The notes under the pieces were generated by a model. That model was not told where the DNA came from. It did not search any database and worked only from the letters and a program-made list of their open reading frames with translations. 53,570 nt of DNA from a virus. Numbering within the stretch: the stretch's first letter is position 1; each line of letters begins with the position of its first letter. The position numbers were made by a program, and so were the translations under genes. The DNA lies in IMG/VR virus record IMGVR_UViG_3300028840_000680, positions 1-53,570 of that record. One strand, given 5' to 3'. This document shows positions 8,058 to 15,027 of the stretch, in pieces.

Positions 8058-8959
8058 TGTTCCACCAAAATTTCTTGTATTTGTTGTTTGATTGCTTCTT
8101 CGTTGTAGTTTATATCATATTCCCAAAGTGTTAGTACATTAAAACCCATTTGTTTCGCTATGTCAAGTTTATGTTGATCCTTTTTCCACACTTCTTCTGC
8201 TGGTTGGCCTAAAATTATATCGCTTGCTTTAAAAAATCTATTATCTCCGTGAAAATAAGTCCCATTAACCTCTATTATAAGATCTCCAATCAAAAAATCA
8301 TAAATATACGATAAATTGCCAAATAACCTATTGTTTTCAGGTATTCTAATCTGTAACTGTTGCGAGTATGAAACACCTATTTCATCTAATATGGCGGCAA
8401 TCTTGCATTCTACACTGGATAGGCGATTATTATCAGAGAACGACTTGCAGGCCGCTATTCCTCCAGAAGAGCAAATTTCTTTAATTTGCTTTGTCGCCTC
8501 ATAGAGCGAAATACCCCGAGAAGTGTAGTATTCTTTACATAATGGGCTATCTTTTCGTTTAAACTTGGGATTACCCAGTGTTCCGTTCTTTTTTCGTTGT
8601 TCTATTGTTTTCATCTGGCCTTTTCTTGATTTTTCGGCATTAATCAAACTAATCTGCTCTAATGTATAATCTTTTGGGAACCTATATTGAAGTTTCCAGT
8701 TTTGAGGCATAGTGTTGTAATTCTTTAAATTACATGTAAGTCCCTGTGATTTAAAAATCGAACGAGTAGTTTGCAGTGTATTTAGCCAAAATAATCGTTC
8801 ATCCTTGATAGCCTCCGGATAATCTCTTATAATCCAATCCCTTATCATACCAAAACTATGGTTATCTTCTAATTTTTGTTTTATTAATGCTTCATCAACA
8901 TAAGTGCAAAGTATCATATATTTTTCTTGTTTAGATAAATTGTGGTATTTATGGGCCAT
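8054..8959 (-). CDS. VSR-like homing endonuclease between split dnaE intein halves
   Basis: A 301-residue protein from the ATG at 8959, which has a GAGGAAA ribosome site; a longer GTG frame from 9004 is less likely. The C-terminal part has the VSR-like nuclease pattern: [17 protein letters not shown], then W.KD..K...A..MGF, then LTLWEYDI. This matches the endonuclease family reported with fractured phage genes and split inteins, of which I-Bth0305I is the known example. The N-terminal half is probably DNA-binding. It lies exactly between the intein N-half (ends 9036) and C-half (starts 8057) of dnaE. The late-type element at 9007-9014 precedes it. Confidence 0.85.
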   Translation of the reverse strand: MAHKYHNLSKQEKYMILCTYVDEALIKQKLEDNHSFGMIRDWIIRDYPEAIKDERLFWLNTLQTTRSIFKSQGLTCNLKNYNTMPQNWKLQYRFPKDYTLEQISLINAEKSRKGQMKTIEQRKKNGTLGNPKFKRKDSPLCKEYYTSRGISLYEATKQIKEICSSGGIAACKSFSDNNRLSSVECKIAAILDEIGVSYSQQLQIRIPENNRLFGNLSYIYDFLIGDLIIEVNGTYFHGDNRFFKASDIILGQPAEEVWKKDQHKLDIAKQMGFNVLTLWEYDINYNEEAIKQQIQEILVEQ

Positions 8960-8994
8960 TTTGGTTTCCTCTGTGAGGATTGGGGAAGTAAAGA

Positions 8995-9027
8995 CCCCCC
9001 TCACAATAAATAGTATTCTCGGGGGGG
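8995..9027 (-). terminator. C/G-run hairpin enclosing a late-type element
   Basis: Runs of C (9021-9027 read on minus) and G (8995-9000) can pair around a loop that contains ACTATTTATTGTG. It lies after the stop of the dnaE N-terminal piece and before the endonuclease. It could end transcription from dnaE while the enclosed element starts the endonuclease message. The following bases are TCTTTACTT, not a clean U-run. Confidence 0.4.
9007..9014 (-). promoter_or_regulatory. late-type promoter element ACTATTTA
   Basis: Minus-strand ACTATTTATTG, 48 bases before the chosen ATG of the dnaE-associated endonuclease. It lies in the loop of the C/G hairpin. Promoter role inferred. Confidence 0.45.
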
Positions 9028-9035
9028 TTTATACC

Positions 9036-9893
9036 TTATTTTAAAGACAAAATCTTAATGTTTTTGTGTTTTTTGAGGTCTCCGGCTTCCATCCACCCTT
9101 GATCTGTAAAAACCTTGTGATCTGGTGTGAGACGGACACTTTTGCCATCTTTGGTTTTGATACGAATAATTTTGGCTTTCTTTCTTGTTAAATCTCCCCA
9201 TAGAACACGACGATACACTAATCGTTGTTCTTTTTCGCTATAAGAGAGCACAAAAAGTTCGTTGCCTTGTTTATAGTTTCTGACTACATCATCCAGTCTC
9301 ATCTGTCCCATAGAAGTATCCAAGATACTATCACCAGTCAAACAAGCAGACGCAGCGATAATGCCTTCTGAATACTTGTCCAGCATCTTGTAATCAACAC
9401 GCGGATAACGGTAATAGTTCTCTTCGTTGTAAGACTCGGAAATAAGCTTGAAAAGGTTGTTTAGTCCTGTTTGGTTTTGAGCCAAAAGAACCAAATGACG
9501 ACGACGGTTTAGGATAGACTTGATAGCCTTCTTTGACTCTTTCTCATCCTCGACGGTAGCACCGGAAGTATCGCTCTTCGCAAGAGACTTTGCGAGTTTA
9601 GCGTCTTCCTTGATTCTATTGTATTCTCCTCTCCACTCCTCGATAGAAGGTAGGAAATAAGCTTCAACACCAAAGATAGGCTTGAAGTTCTTGCCTTCTG
9701 CCTTCATCTTCTTCCAATGAAGAAACTGATGTGAAAAACCATTCATATTTCCGTGGTCCGTCAGTGCGAGAGCTTCACAACCGTTTGAATAAGCCCAGTC
9801 CATATGTTCGTCTGGGTATCCTATTGCGTCAAAGATAGACCCCGCAACAGAATGCGCGTGAAGTCCAACAAAAGGTATCTTTTTATCCGTCAT
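9036..9893 (-). CDS. dnaE: DNA polymerase III alpha N-terminal piece + N-intein
   Basis: Residues 1-183 are the start of the DnaE PHP domain (VGLHAHSVAGSIFDAIGYP, ALTDHGNMNG, then GIIAASA). Residues 184-285 are a split-intein N-half starting at Cys184: block A CLTGDSILDTSMG and block B with TPDHKVFT, ending in KKHKNIKILSLK and a stop. Splicing with the C-half encoded at 8057 would restore [15 protein letters not shown], the normal DnaE reading at this place. The start overlaps the upstream gene by 11 bases. The order N-extein/N-intein, endonuclease, C-intein/C-extein is the fractured-gene layout known from environmental phage sequences. Confidence 0.95.
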   Translation of the reverse strand: MTDKKIPFVGLHAHSVAGSIFDAIGYPDEHMDWAYSNGCEALALTDHGNMNGFSHQFLHWKKMKAEGKNFKPIFGVEAYFLPSIEEWRGEYNRIKEDAKLAKSLAKSDTSGATVEDEKESKKAIKSILNRRRHLVLLAQNQTGLNNLFKLISESYNEENYYRYPRVDYKMLDKYSEGIIAASACLTGDSILDTSMGQMRLDDVVRNYKQGNELFVLSYSEKEQRLVYRRVLWGDLTRKKAKIIRIKTKDGKSVRLTPDHKVFTDQGWMEAGDLKKHKNIKILSLK

Positions 9894-10749
9894 TAACTTT
9901 TCCTTTTCTGTACATTAGTGTTTTCGATGGTCGCTTCATGCGCTTGCCGAGCGGCGACCCTAGTAAAGTAGCATACCCATCCCAGGTAGTCAAGTCATAA
10001 AACTCTTCAATCTCTTGGTCGTTGTTTGTGGGTCCTCCACCAAACACATCTTCAAGATTGTATTTTAGAGACACCAACCGTTCTTCTGGCGGCAACTTCT
10101 CCCTTGGTATCGCCTCTCCGTTAGTAGATTTCCAAACCGAAGCATTTTTGGTTATTGTATGTTTTGCTCTGCGCCACTCTTCTGGTTCCATAACAAATGA
10201 GATAGGATACCCGTCTCTTACCGTTTTGCCTTTGTGAGAAAAGTAGAATGTTTTCTTTTTCTGAACTTTTGCCCGATGTTTTAGCAGTTCTTTTGGATCA
10301 AGCATCCCCAAAGGAAATGAAACATAATAAGCAGCCGGTGTTGTCCATCGCGAGAACATACGCATAATCCAAAAGCATGCATTAGCGCCATAGATCGCAG
10401 ACCAAGCGTAGTTATCTACCCTATCTCTATGTTTCGGGTGAATAGGAACATAATAAATGGGAACTTCCAAATGATTGGGGCTGCCCCAGTTTTTGAACGC
10501 ACCTTGCTCCACAGAACGCATATCTGTCGCATATTCGCCTATGCGATGGCGGATAAGTGGGGCAATATCGTCGTTTGCGACAATCCAAATAGAGTTACAG
10601 CCAACGTGAATACATTCAAAAATAGCCGACTCTAATGCGGTATAGTTTGGAGCAACAGGTATTAGTGATGAGTCCCATTCCATACCAAACTCGGAAGTCA
10701 TTCCTGATACCGGGATGATCCCCGGTAGGTTTTCTTTGCTACGGGTCAT
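9883..10749 (-). CDS. uncharacterised protein with possible nucleotidyltransferase-like N-terminus
   Basis: A 288-residue protein. The N-terminal part (GIIPVSGM, then LESAIFECIHVGCNSIWIVANDD) resembles the strand-helix pattern of sugar or nucleotide transferases, which begin with a nucleotide-binding strand, a Pro-x-x-x-x-LE segment and a GC..IWIV strand. The later SAIYGANACFWIMRMF could correspond to the next helix. The classic GxGTR signature is absent, so activity is unproven. It overlaps both neighbours by about 11 bases (dnaE N-piece downstream, uncharacterised gene upstream), so it is co-translated with the polymerase cluster. Confidence 0.6.
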   Translation of the reverse strand: MTRSKENLPGIIPVSGMTSEFGMEWDSSLIPVAPNYTALESAIFECIHVGCNSIWIVANDDIAPLIRHRIGEYATDMRSVEQGAFKNWGSPNHLEVPIYYVPIHPKHRDRVDNYAWSAIYGANACFWIMRMFSRWTTPAAYYVSFPLGMLDPKELLKHRAKVQKKKTFYFSHKGKTVRDGYPISFVMEPEEWRRAKHTITKNASVWKSTNGEAIPREKLPPEERLVSLKYNLEDVFGGGPTNNDQEIEEFYDLTTWDGYATLLGSPLGKRMKRPSKTLMYRKGKVNDG

Positions 10750-11470
10750 ATAGAACTATTCTATCATCCAAATCTTCTGTTGTCTCGAAATAAAAGTTTC
10801 TTTTGCTTATGTGTCGGTCGCTATGTTGTAGTTTTAGGTATTCTTTGTTGTTTCTCTTCAATCCCATTTGCCTTATCTTTCTTTCCAAAAGCAAACGCAC
10901 GATTGTGTCGGAAAAATCAAAGTTTTTGATGTCCTCGGCATCAATAACACTTGTTGCCAAAAAGTCCTTGAACTCACCGGTCTTGTTTCTATCAACTCGG
11001 TTGGTTCTGATGGTTCTGAACTCTTTTACAAATGTGTCGTGGGGCTTGATCACAATATCGTGGCCAAGTTTGGAACCTACCGTAATATCAAAGGTATCCT
11101 TGACGGTGTAATCTTTGATAACCTGATCTACGCCATCAAAGTTACAGTTTTCAAGGTCAAAAATATGAAGGAAACCAAACTCAATCAAAATCTTGGTGTT
11201 TCCTTTTGTGATAATCTTCAATTTGTTGTCTTCCATTCCGATAGTTTGAATATCAAACGGAACAGGAAGTTTGGATTTCATTCCAAGTTCAAATATGCCG
11301 TTATACCAGTTGCTTTTTACATCTTCATAACGAAAGAAATGAACAAAAGGTCTTTGTTCATCATTGACGATTAGATGGTAGTTCTTTTTGTTCGCGAATG
11401 TAATCGCTTCTTCCCGCCAGCCAATCACAACATTGGGAAGTTTGATTTGTATAGGTGAAAGCCCAGTCAT
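10739..11470 (-). CDS. uncharacterised protein
   Basis: A 243-residue soluble protein that I do not recognise. It is rich in Lys, Asp and Ile/Val, with no membrane segment. The ATG at 11470 has no visible ribosome site. A sigma70-like promoter (TTGACT-17-TACATT) would start transcription at about 11470, the A of the ATG, so a leaderless message is possible. A 16-base-pair hairpin also overlaps the start. It is translationally coupled to the next gene, and its place upstream of the dnaE cluster suggests early expression. Confidence 0.75.
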   Translation of the reverse strand: MTGLSPIQIKLPNVVIGWREEAITFANKKNYHLIVNDEQRPFVHFFRYEDVKSNWYNGIFELGMKSKLPVPFDIQTIGMEDNKLKIITKGNTKILIEFGFLHIFDLENCNFDGVDQVIKDYTVKDTFDITVGSKLGHDIVIKPHDTFVKEFRTIRTNRVDRNKTGEFKDFLATSVIDAEDIKNFDFSDTIVRLLLERKIRQMGLKRNNKEYLKLQHSDRHISKRNFYFETTEDLDDRIVLYDP

Positions 11471-11496
11471 ACTACTAATGTAGCATAACCGGGCTT
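11459..11496 (-). promoter_or_regulatory. 16-bp RNA hairpin covering the start codon of the gene at 10739-11470
   Basis: Left arm AAGCCCGGTTATGCTA (11496-11481) pairs with right arm TAGTATGACTGGGCTT (11474-11459) around a six-base loop. All 16 positions pair in RNA, three as G-U wobbles. The right arm includes the ATG at 11470. It could hide the start in read-through messages, or act as a terminator for the gene upstream (the stem is followed by TTTC). Confidence 0.5.
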
Positions 11497-11505
11497 ACAA
11501 GTCAA
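11477..11505 (-). promoter_or_regulatory. sigma70-like promoter TTGACT-17-TACATT
   Basis: The -35 box TTGACT (11505-11500) and -10 box TACATT (11482-11477) are separated by exactly 17 bases, in the intergenic stretch before the gene at 11470. The predicted start is near 11470. Confidence 0.55.
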
Positions 11506-11518
11506 GTGTTATTTTTAA

Positions 11519-11836
11519 TTAGGCGCCTATCACGACAACCTTATAGCGCGGCATCTCCGTACCCTCGGGCCCGACGCCCTCCGGATCGTGCCAGTCTCCT
11601 CCGTAGGAAATTTCCTTGTAGATTTGATCATCATAGATCCGGATGTTTTTAACGTTCATGGTCCCAAACTCGTGGGAGAAGGCGACGGGTGTATCGCCTG
11701 GGATCTTTGATAATTCTTCTATCATTTTATCCACCGTCATAATGTTTGCCGGCAACTCGCCATCGGTTTCTGCTTCGCTAACGGCATCAATCTCTTCTTT
11801 GATGATCTGCTGTAATCTTGCTTTGGTGAGTTTCAT
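11519..11836 (-). CDS. small protein with capsid-targeting-like N-terminus
   Basis: A 105-residue protein starting MKLTKARLQQIIKEE, the same 15 residues as the next gene upstream; a similar start (MKISEGRLKEIIKEE) tags the 689-residue virion-region protein at 46269-48338. By analogy with T4 internal proteins, whose N-termini target the prohead core and are cut by gp21 after [L/I]-x-E, the I-K-E here could be a cleavage site. The rest is acidic (HEFGTMNVKNIRIYDD) and unrecognised. It follows its paralogue by 4 bases and probably shares its late-type promoter at 12298. Confidence 0.72.
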   Translation of the reverse strand: MKLTKARLQQIIKEEIDAVSEAETDGELPANIMTVDKMIEELSKIPGDTPVAFSHEFGTMNVKNIRIYDDQIYKEISYGGDWHDPEGVGPEGTEMPRYKVVVIGA

Positions 11837-11837
11837 T
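11790..11837. repeat. 48-bp direct repeat, copy 1
   Basis: Covers the first codons of the gene at 11519-11836. It matches 12211-12258 with 2 mismatches in 48 bases, although the rest of the two genes is unrelated. Confidence 0.9.
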
Positions 11838-11840
11838 CTG

Positions 11841-12257
11841 TTATTTCCTACTGCGCATCATGCGCTGTAAATCTTGATCATTATGATATAGCTCTTTCTC
11901 ATAATCTTTGCGGCCGAGCGACCAAGCGACAAGGGCGTCTAACCACCGGTGGCGCAGAGATCGTTGAAGCAGGCGCGAGCCGAGCCATGCTTGCGCTAAC
12001 CTTCTTGTTAGGTCTTCATAAGGGCGGAACGCATCATCCATGTACTCTTCATCCGGCCTTTTCGTGCCGCCGTAGCCTTCAAGGCCCATCAAGGCGTCAA
12101 GGATTATCTTGCGTGCCTCTGCCTTATCTGCTTCGTCTGCGTTTGAAAACAGCGCGCTGGCCATAAGTTCATCAATCTTGGCTTCCGGATCTTGTTCCGT
12201 TGCGGCTGCGATCTCTTCTTTGATGATCTGTTGTAATCTTGCTTTGGTTAGTTTCAT
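11841..12257 (-). CDS. protein with capsid-targeting-like N-terminus
   Basis: A 138-residue protein. Its first 16 residues are nearly the same as those of the next gene downstream (MKLTKARLQQIIKEE), and the two share 46 of 48 bases there. After the tag it is a charged, helical protein (DEADKAEARKIILDALMG, then Arg-rich LLQRSLRHRWLDALVAW). I recognise no family. The late-type element at 12298-12305 lies 41 bases before the ATG, unlike the replication genes around it, so it is probably made late. An internal virion protein is the likeliest role, but this is inference. Confidence 0.72.
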   Translation of the reverse strand: MKLTKARLQQIIKEEIAAATEQDPEAKIDELMASALFSNADEADKAEARKIILDALMGLEGYGGTKRPDEEYMDDAFRPYEDLTRRLAQAWLGSRLLQRSLRHRWLDALVAWSLGRKDYEKELYHNDQDLQRMMRSRK

Positions 12258-12258
12258 T
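12211..12258. repeat. 48-bp direct repeat, copy 2
   Basis: Covers the first codons of the gene at 11841-12257 and pairs with the copy at 11790-11837 (46 of 48 identical). It encodes the shared N-terminal tag. Confidence 0.9.
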
Positions 12259-12297
12259 TTACTGCTCCTTTGGTAATTTGTTGTGTATCCAACAACT

Positions 12298-12305
12298 TAA
12301 ATAGT
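12298..12305 (-). promoter_or_regulatory. late-type promoter element ACTATTTA
   Basis: Minus-strand ACTATTTAAG, 41 bases before the ATG at 12257. It lies between the co-chaperonin stop and the two tagged genes. Promoter role inferred from recurrence. Confidence 0.45.
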
Positions 12306-12308
12306 TAT

Positions 12309-12587
12309 TTATTCTGATAAAATTCCAATTACGTGGTTTTCTTTAATGACTGTAAAGGTTTGCCCATTGTGTTCAATATCTCGGAGCATATGAGCCTCCA
12401 CAACCAAACGAAGCTCAGCACCCCAGATCACATTATTTGAGGTTGTATGAGTCTGTAGTAGTTCTACCACCGCAAACGGCGATTCAACAGATCGGTAATC
12501 CTGTGGAAGTAGGATACCCACATCTTCGGTTTCATTGTCCTCTACTGTTTGAACGTAAAGGTAGTTATTTACTGGTACAAAGTTCAT
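12309..12587 (-). CDS. GroES/gp31-like co-chaperonin
   Basis: A 92-residue protein with the GroES pattern: an early strand (PVNNYLYVQTVED), the mobile-loop side with GILLPQDY, and the typical end FTVIKENHVIGILSE, which matches the YLILREEDILAVL ending of GroES. In T4, gp31 replaces GroES on host GroEL and is needed to fold capsid protein gp23; the gp23-like protein here may need the same help. I chose the ATG at 12587 because AGGAG lies 6 bases before it and it follows the nrdJ stop by 8 bases; the longer frame from 12638 overlaps nrdJ. No GroEL gene is in the window. Confidence 0.78.
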   Translation of the reverse strand: MNFVPVNNYLYVQTVEDNETEDVGILLPQDYRSVESPFAVVELLQTHTTSNNVIWGAELRLVVEAHMLRDIEHNGQTFTVIKENHVIGILSE

Positions 12588-12595
12588 TTTATCTC

Positions 12596-15025
12596 CTATC
12601 CGCAGCGGGCCCAGCCACATGACTGGCACGTCTGACATCCCTCAATATAAACCAAACCATCTTCGCCACACTCGGGGCAAGTCTTCTCACTTGCTTCCTG
12701 ACCATCAGGAATGTAGTTTTTGAGAATACGAGCAATACACTTGGAGAATGAGAACATATCAGAGTCCTTATCCTTCTGCAGCTGCTCAACAACATACTGA
12801 ATATTTGCTCCGTGGCGCAAACCAAGTGAAATAATCCGCGTCAAAGCACTGTGGTTTGGATTATCAAAGGTCTTTACTAGATCCTTGACGATAACTATAT
12901 CACCGTTTGTTCCAATGCGCAAGTCGTAAATGGAATTTACAGTCTTGCGGGGATTCTTGACAAGGACACCCTTTGTTTTACCTCTCGGAATCTCAATAAG
13001 GTTTGAAAGTCCTCCCATAACCTCATACGGCTTGCCATCTAGAAGACCAACCATAATAACCCACTTCTCGCCCTTAATGGTAGTGTGGTGGATGTTGCAT
13101 TCCAACTCCAAAGGACGCTTGGGGGCACGGTGCTGTGGGAATATTTCTTCGTCCTTCTTATCGTTCTCGGTTAGAAGAACGCCAGTTCGGGAACCATCAA
13201 CATATACAGTAATGCCTTTTAGACCCAACTCCCAGCCCTGTTGGTATAGTCTACCAACAACCTCTGGCTCTGTGCCCTTTGGAAGGTTGATTGTAGAACT
13301 GATAGAGTGATCAATAGACTTCTGGATTGCTGCCTGGATAGCGACACGCTGTGACCAATCAATAGAATCAGACTCAACAAAGAAATCAGGCAGTTGAGGT
13401 AGTTCTCTGTGATTGGTAAAGTTCTCGTTTATCCACTCCTGAACATTGTGGTGGAATACCTTATACTCCAACCAACGATCTCCCAGATCATCTACAAAGT
13501 CAGGCGTAACATCTGTCTCGTTGTGAGAAAGTTTACGACGACGAATGTAGTAGTTCTTGAATACGGGCTCCAAACCAGATGAAGTCTGCGACATAATAGA
13601 AACAGAACCAGTAGGCGCGTTTGTAAGAATAGAAATATTACGACGACCGTGTGCTTGGATTAGTTCTTGGATCTCACTTGGAAGACGCTGAATGAAAGCA
13701 TTATCCTTTTCAGTCTCCCAATCAAATACAGGGAAAACGCCGCGCTCTTGCGCAAGGTAACAACTTTCAGTGTAAGCGGTGTCTCTAATAGTCTCGTAGA
13801 TCTGCTCAATTAGAACCAGTGCCTCGTTTGAATCGTAAGCAAGATTCATTCGTGCAACAGCATCAGCAAGACCGTGAGTACCAAGACCAGTTCTGCGACC
13901 CTTGGCGGCAGCATTGTAAAGCTTGGTCCATAGTTCCTTCTCATCGTCTGAATCGGCAACAGCACGAATGTTCTCTAACTTCTCCAACTCCAACTCAACA
14001 AGGTTGTCGGAAAGACGCATACCTACGGATGCAATCAGCTTTAGTCTGTTGAAGTCAAAGCTAGCGTTCTCTGTGAAAGCATCCTGAACAAGATGCTTTA
14101 GATTTAAAGAAATAAGACGGCAAGAATCGTAAGCAGAAAGAGGGATCTCACCACAGGGATTAGTTGTCTTTGTTTGGAACTGCGGGTATGAGTGTGCTGG
14201 AAGGTTCTTTGTGATGTTGTCCCACATTAGAAGTCCCGGCTCTGCTGTCTTTGTAGCAGACTCAACAATATCGTTCCAAAGCTCTGTGGCATTCACAGTG
14301 CTAATGTGTGTTGGCGTCTCGGCATCTACAGGGAAACGAAGAGTAAACTCTCCTCCGTCCCTCACAGCCTCCATAAAGTCATCTGTAATCTTTACGGATA
14401 CATTGGCTCCTGTAACCTTTGTAAGGTCGTGCTTCATTCTTACAAACTCACGAATGTCCGGGTGACGAACATCCATAGAAATCATAAGAGCACCACGACG
14501 ACCGTTCTGTCCAATCATCCGACAAACATAAGAATAAAAGTCTGCGAAAGACCAAGCGCCAGTAGTAGTGCGAGCAGAGTTGTTAACGGGAGCACCCTCG
14601 GGACGCAAATCAGAAATATCAAGACCAACCCCACAACGACGCTTGAACAGATTAGCAATGTCCTTGCCAGCGTCCATAATGGATGAAATACTATCCTGTG
14701 GATTATCGACAACAACACAGTTAGAAAGCGATACATTAACATAATTATTTCCAATCCCCATCATAGGCGAACCCTGTGGAACAATGTATTTGAAGTTCTT
14801 TAAGTAAGAATAGATTTCTGATTCGGTAAGCTTGTTTCCACCAAACTTATCTTCCATCCGAGCAAACTCGGAAGCAATGCGACGATGCATATCATCGGGG
14901 GTCTTTTCAACATAGTTTCCTTTATTGTCGCGAAGACAATATTTCGTCATAAAAACGTTTGTAGCGAGTTCATCGCCATCAAAATAAGCTAATGTTGCTT
15001 CTCTTACCTGCTCTTCATTATACAT
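12596..15025 (-). CDS. nrdJ: class II (B12-dependent) ribonucleotide reductase NrdJ
   Basis: Reduces ribonucleotides to deoxyribonucleotides with an adenosylcobalamin radical, without a separate radical subunit. Visible signatures in the 809-residue protein: the redox Cys in SLSNCVVV, the active-site TTNPCGEIPLS with DSCRLISLNL, GLGTHGLADA, the phosphate-binding NAPTGSVSIM, and the class II signature GITVYVDGSRTGVL. The C-terminus is a zinc ribbon with redox cysteines (CPECG, then CQTCQSCGWARCG), typical of NrdJ. The gene is intact and intein-free although this active site is a known intein target. A clear AAGGAG ribosome site is present. It needs cobalamin from the host or environment. Confidence 0.95.
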   Translation of the reverse strand: MYNEEQVREATLAYFDGDELATNVFMTKYCLRDNKGNYVEKTPDDMHRRIASEFARMEDKFGGNKLTESEIYSYLKNFKYIVPQGSPMMGIGNNYVNVSLSNCVVVDNPQDSISSIMDAGKDIANLFKRRCGVGLDISDLRPEGAPVNNSARTTTGAWSFADFYSYVCRMIGQNGRRGALMISMDVRHPDIREFVRMKHDLTKVTGANVSVKITDDFMEAVRDGGEFTLRFPVDAETPTHISTVNATELWNDIVESATKTAEPGLLMWDNITKNLPAHSYPQFQTKTTNPCGEIPLSAYDSCRLISLNLKHLVQDAFTENASFDFNRLKLIASVGMRLSDNLVELELEKLENIRAVADSDDEKELWTKLYNAAAKGRRTGLGTHGLADAVARMNLAYDSNEALVLIEQIYETIRDTAYTESCYLAQERGVFPVFDWETEKDNAFIQRLPSEIQELIQAHGRRNISILTNAPTGSVSIMSQTSSGLEPVFKNYYIRRRKLSHNETDVTPDFVDDLGDRWLEYKVFHHNVQEWINENFTNHRELPQLPDFFVESDSIDWSQRVAIQAAIQKSIDHSISSTINLPKGTEPEVVGRLYQQGWELGLKGITVYVDGSRTGVLLTENDKKDEEIFPQHRAPKRPLELECNIHHTTIKGEKWVIMVGLLDGKPYEVMGGLSNLIEIPRGKTKGVLVKNPRKTVNSIYDLRIGTNGDIVIVKDLVKTFDNPNHSALTRIISLGLRHGANIQYVVEQLQKDKDSDMFSFSKCIARILKNYIPDGQEASEKTCPECGEDGLVYIEGCQTCQSCGWARCG

Positions 15026-15027
15026 TG

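Noticed and set aside
12596-15025. Intein in the RNR active site
   Set aside because: NPCGEIPLS is uninterrupted and the protein has normal length.
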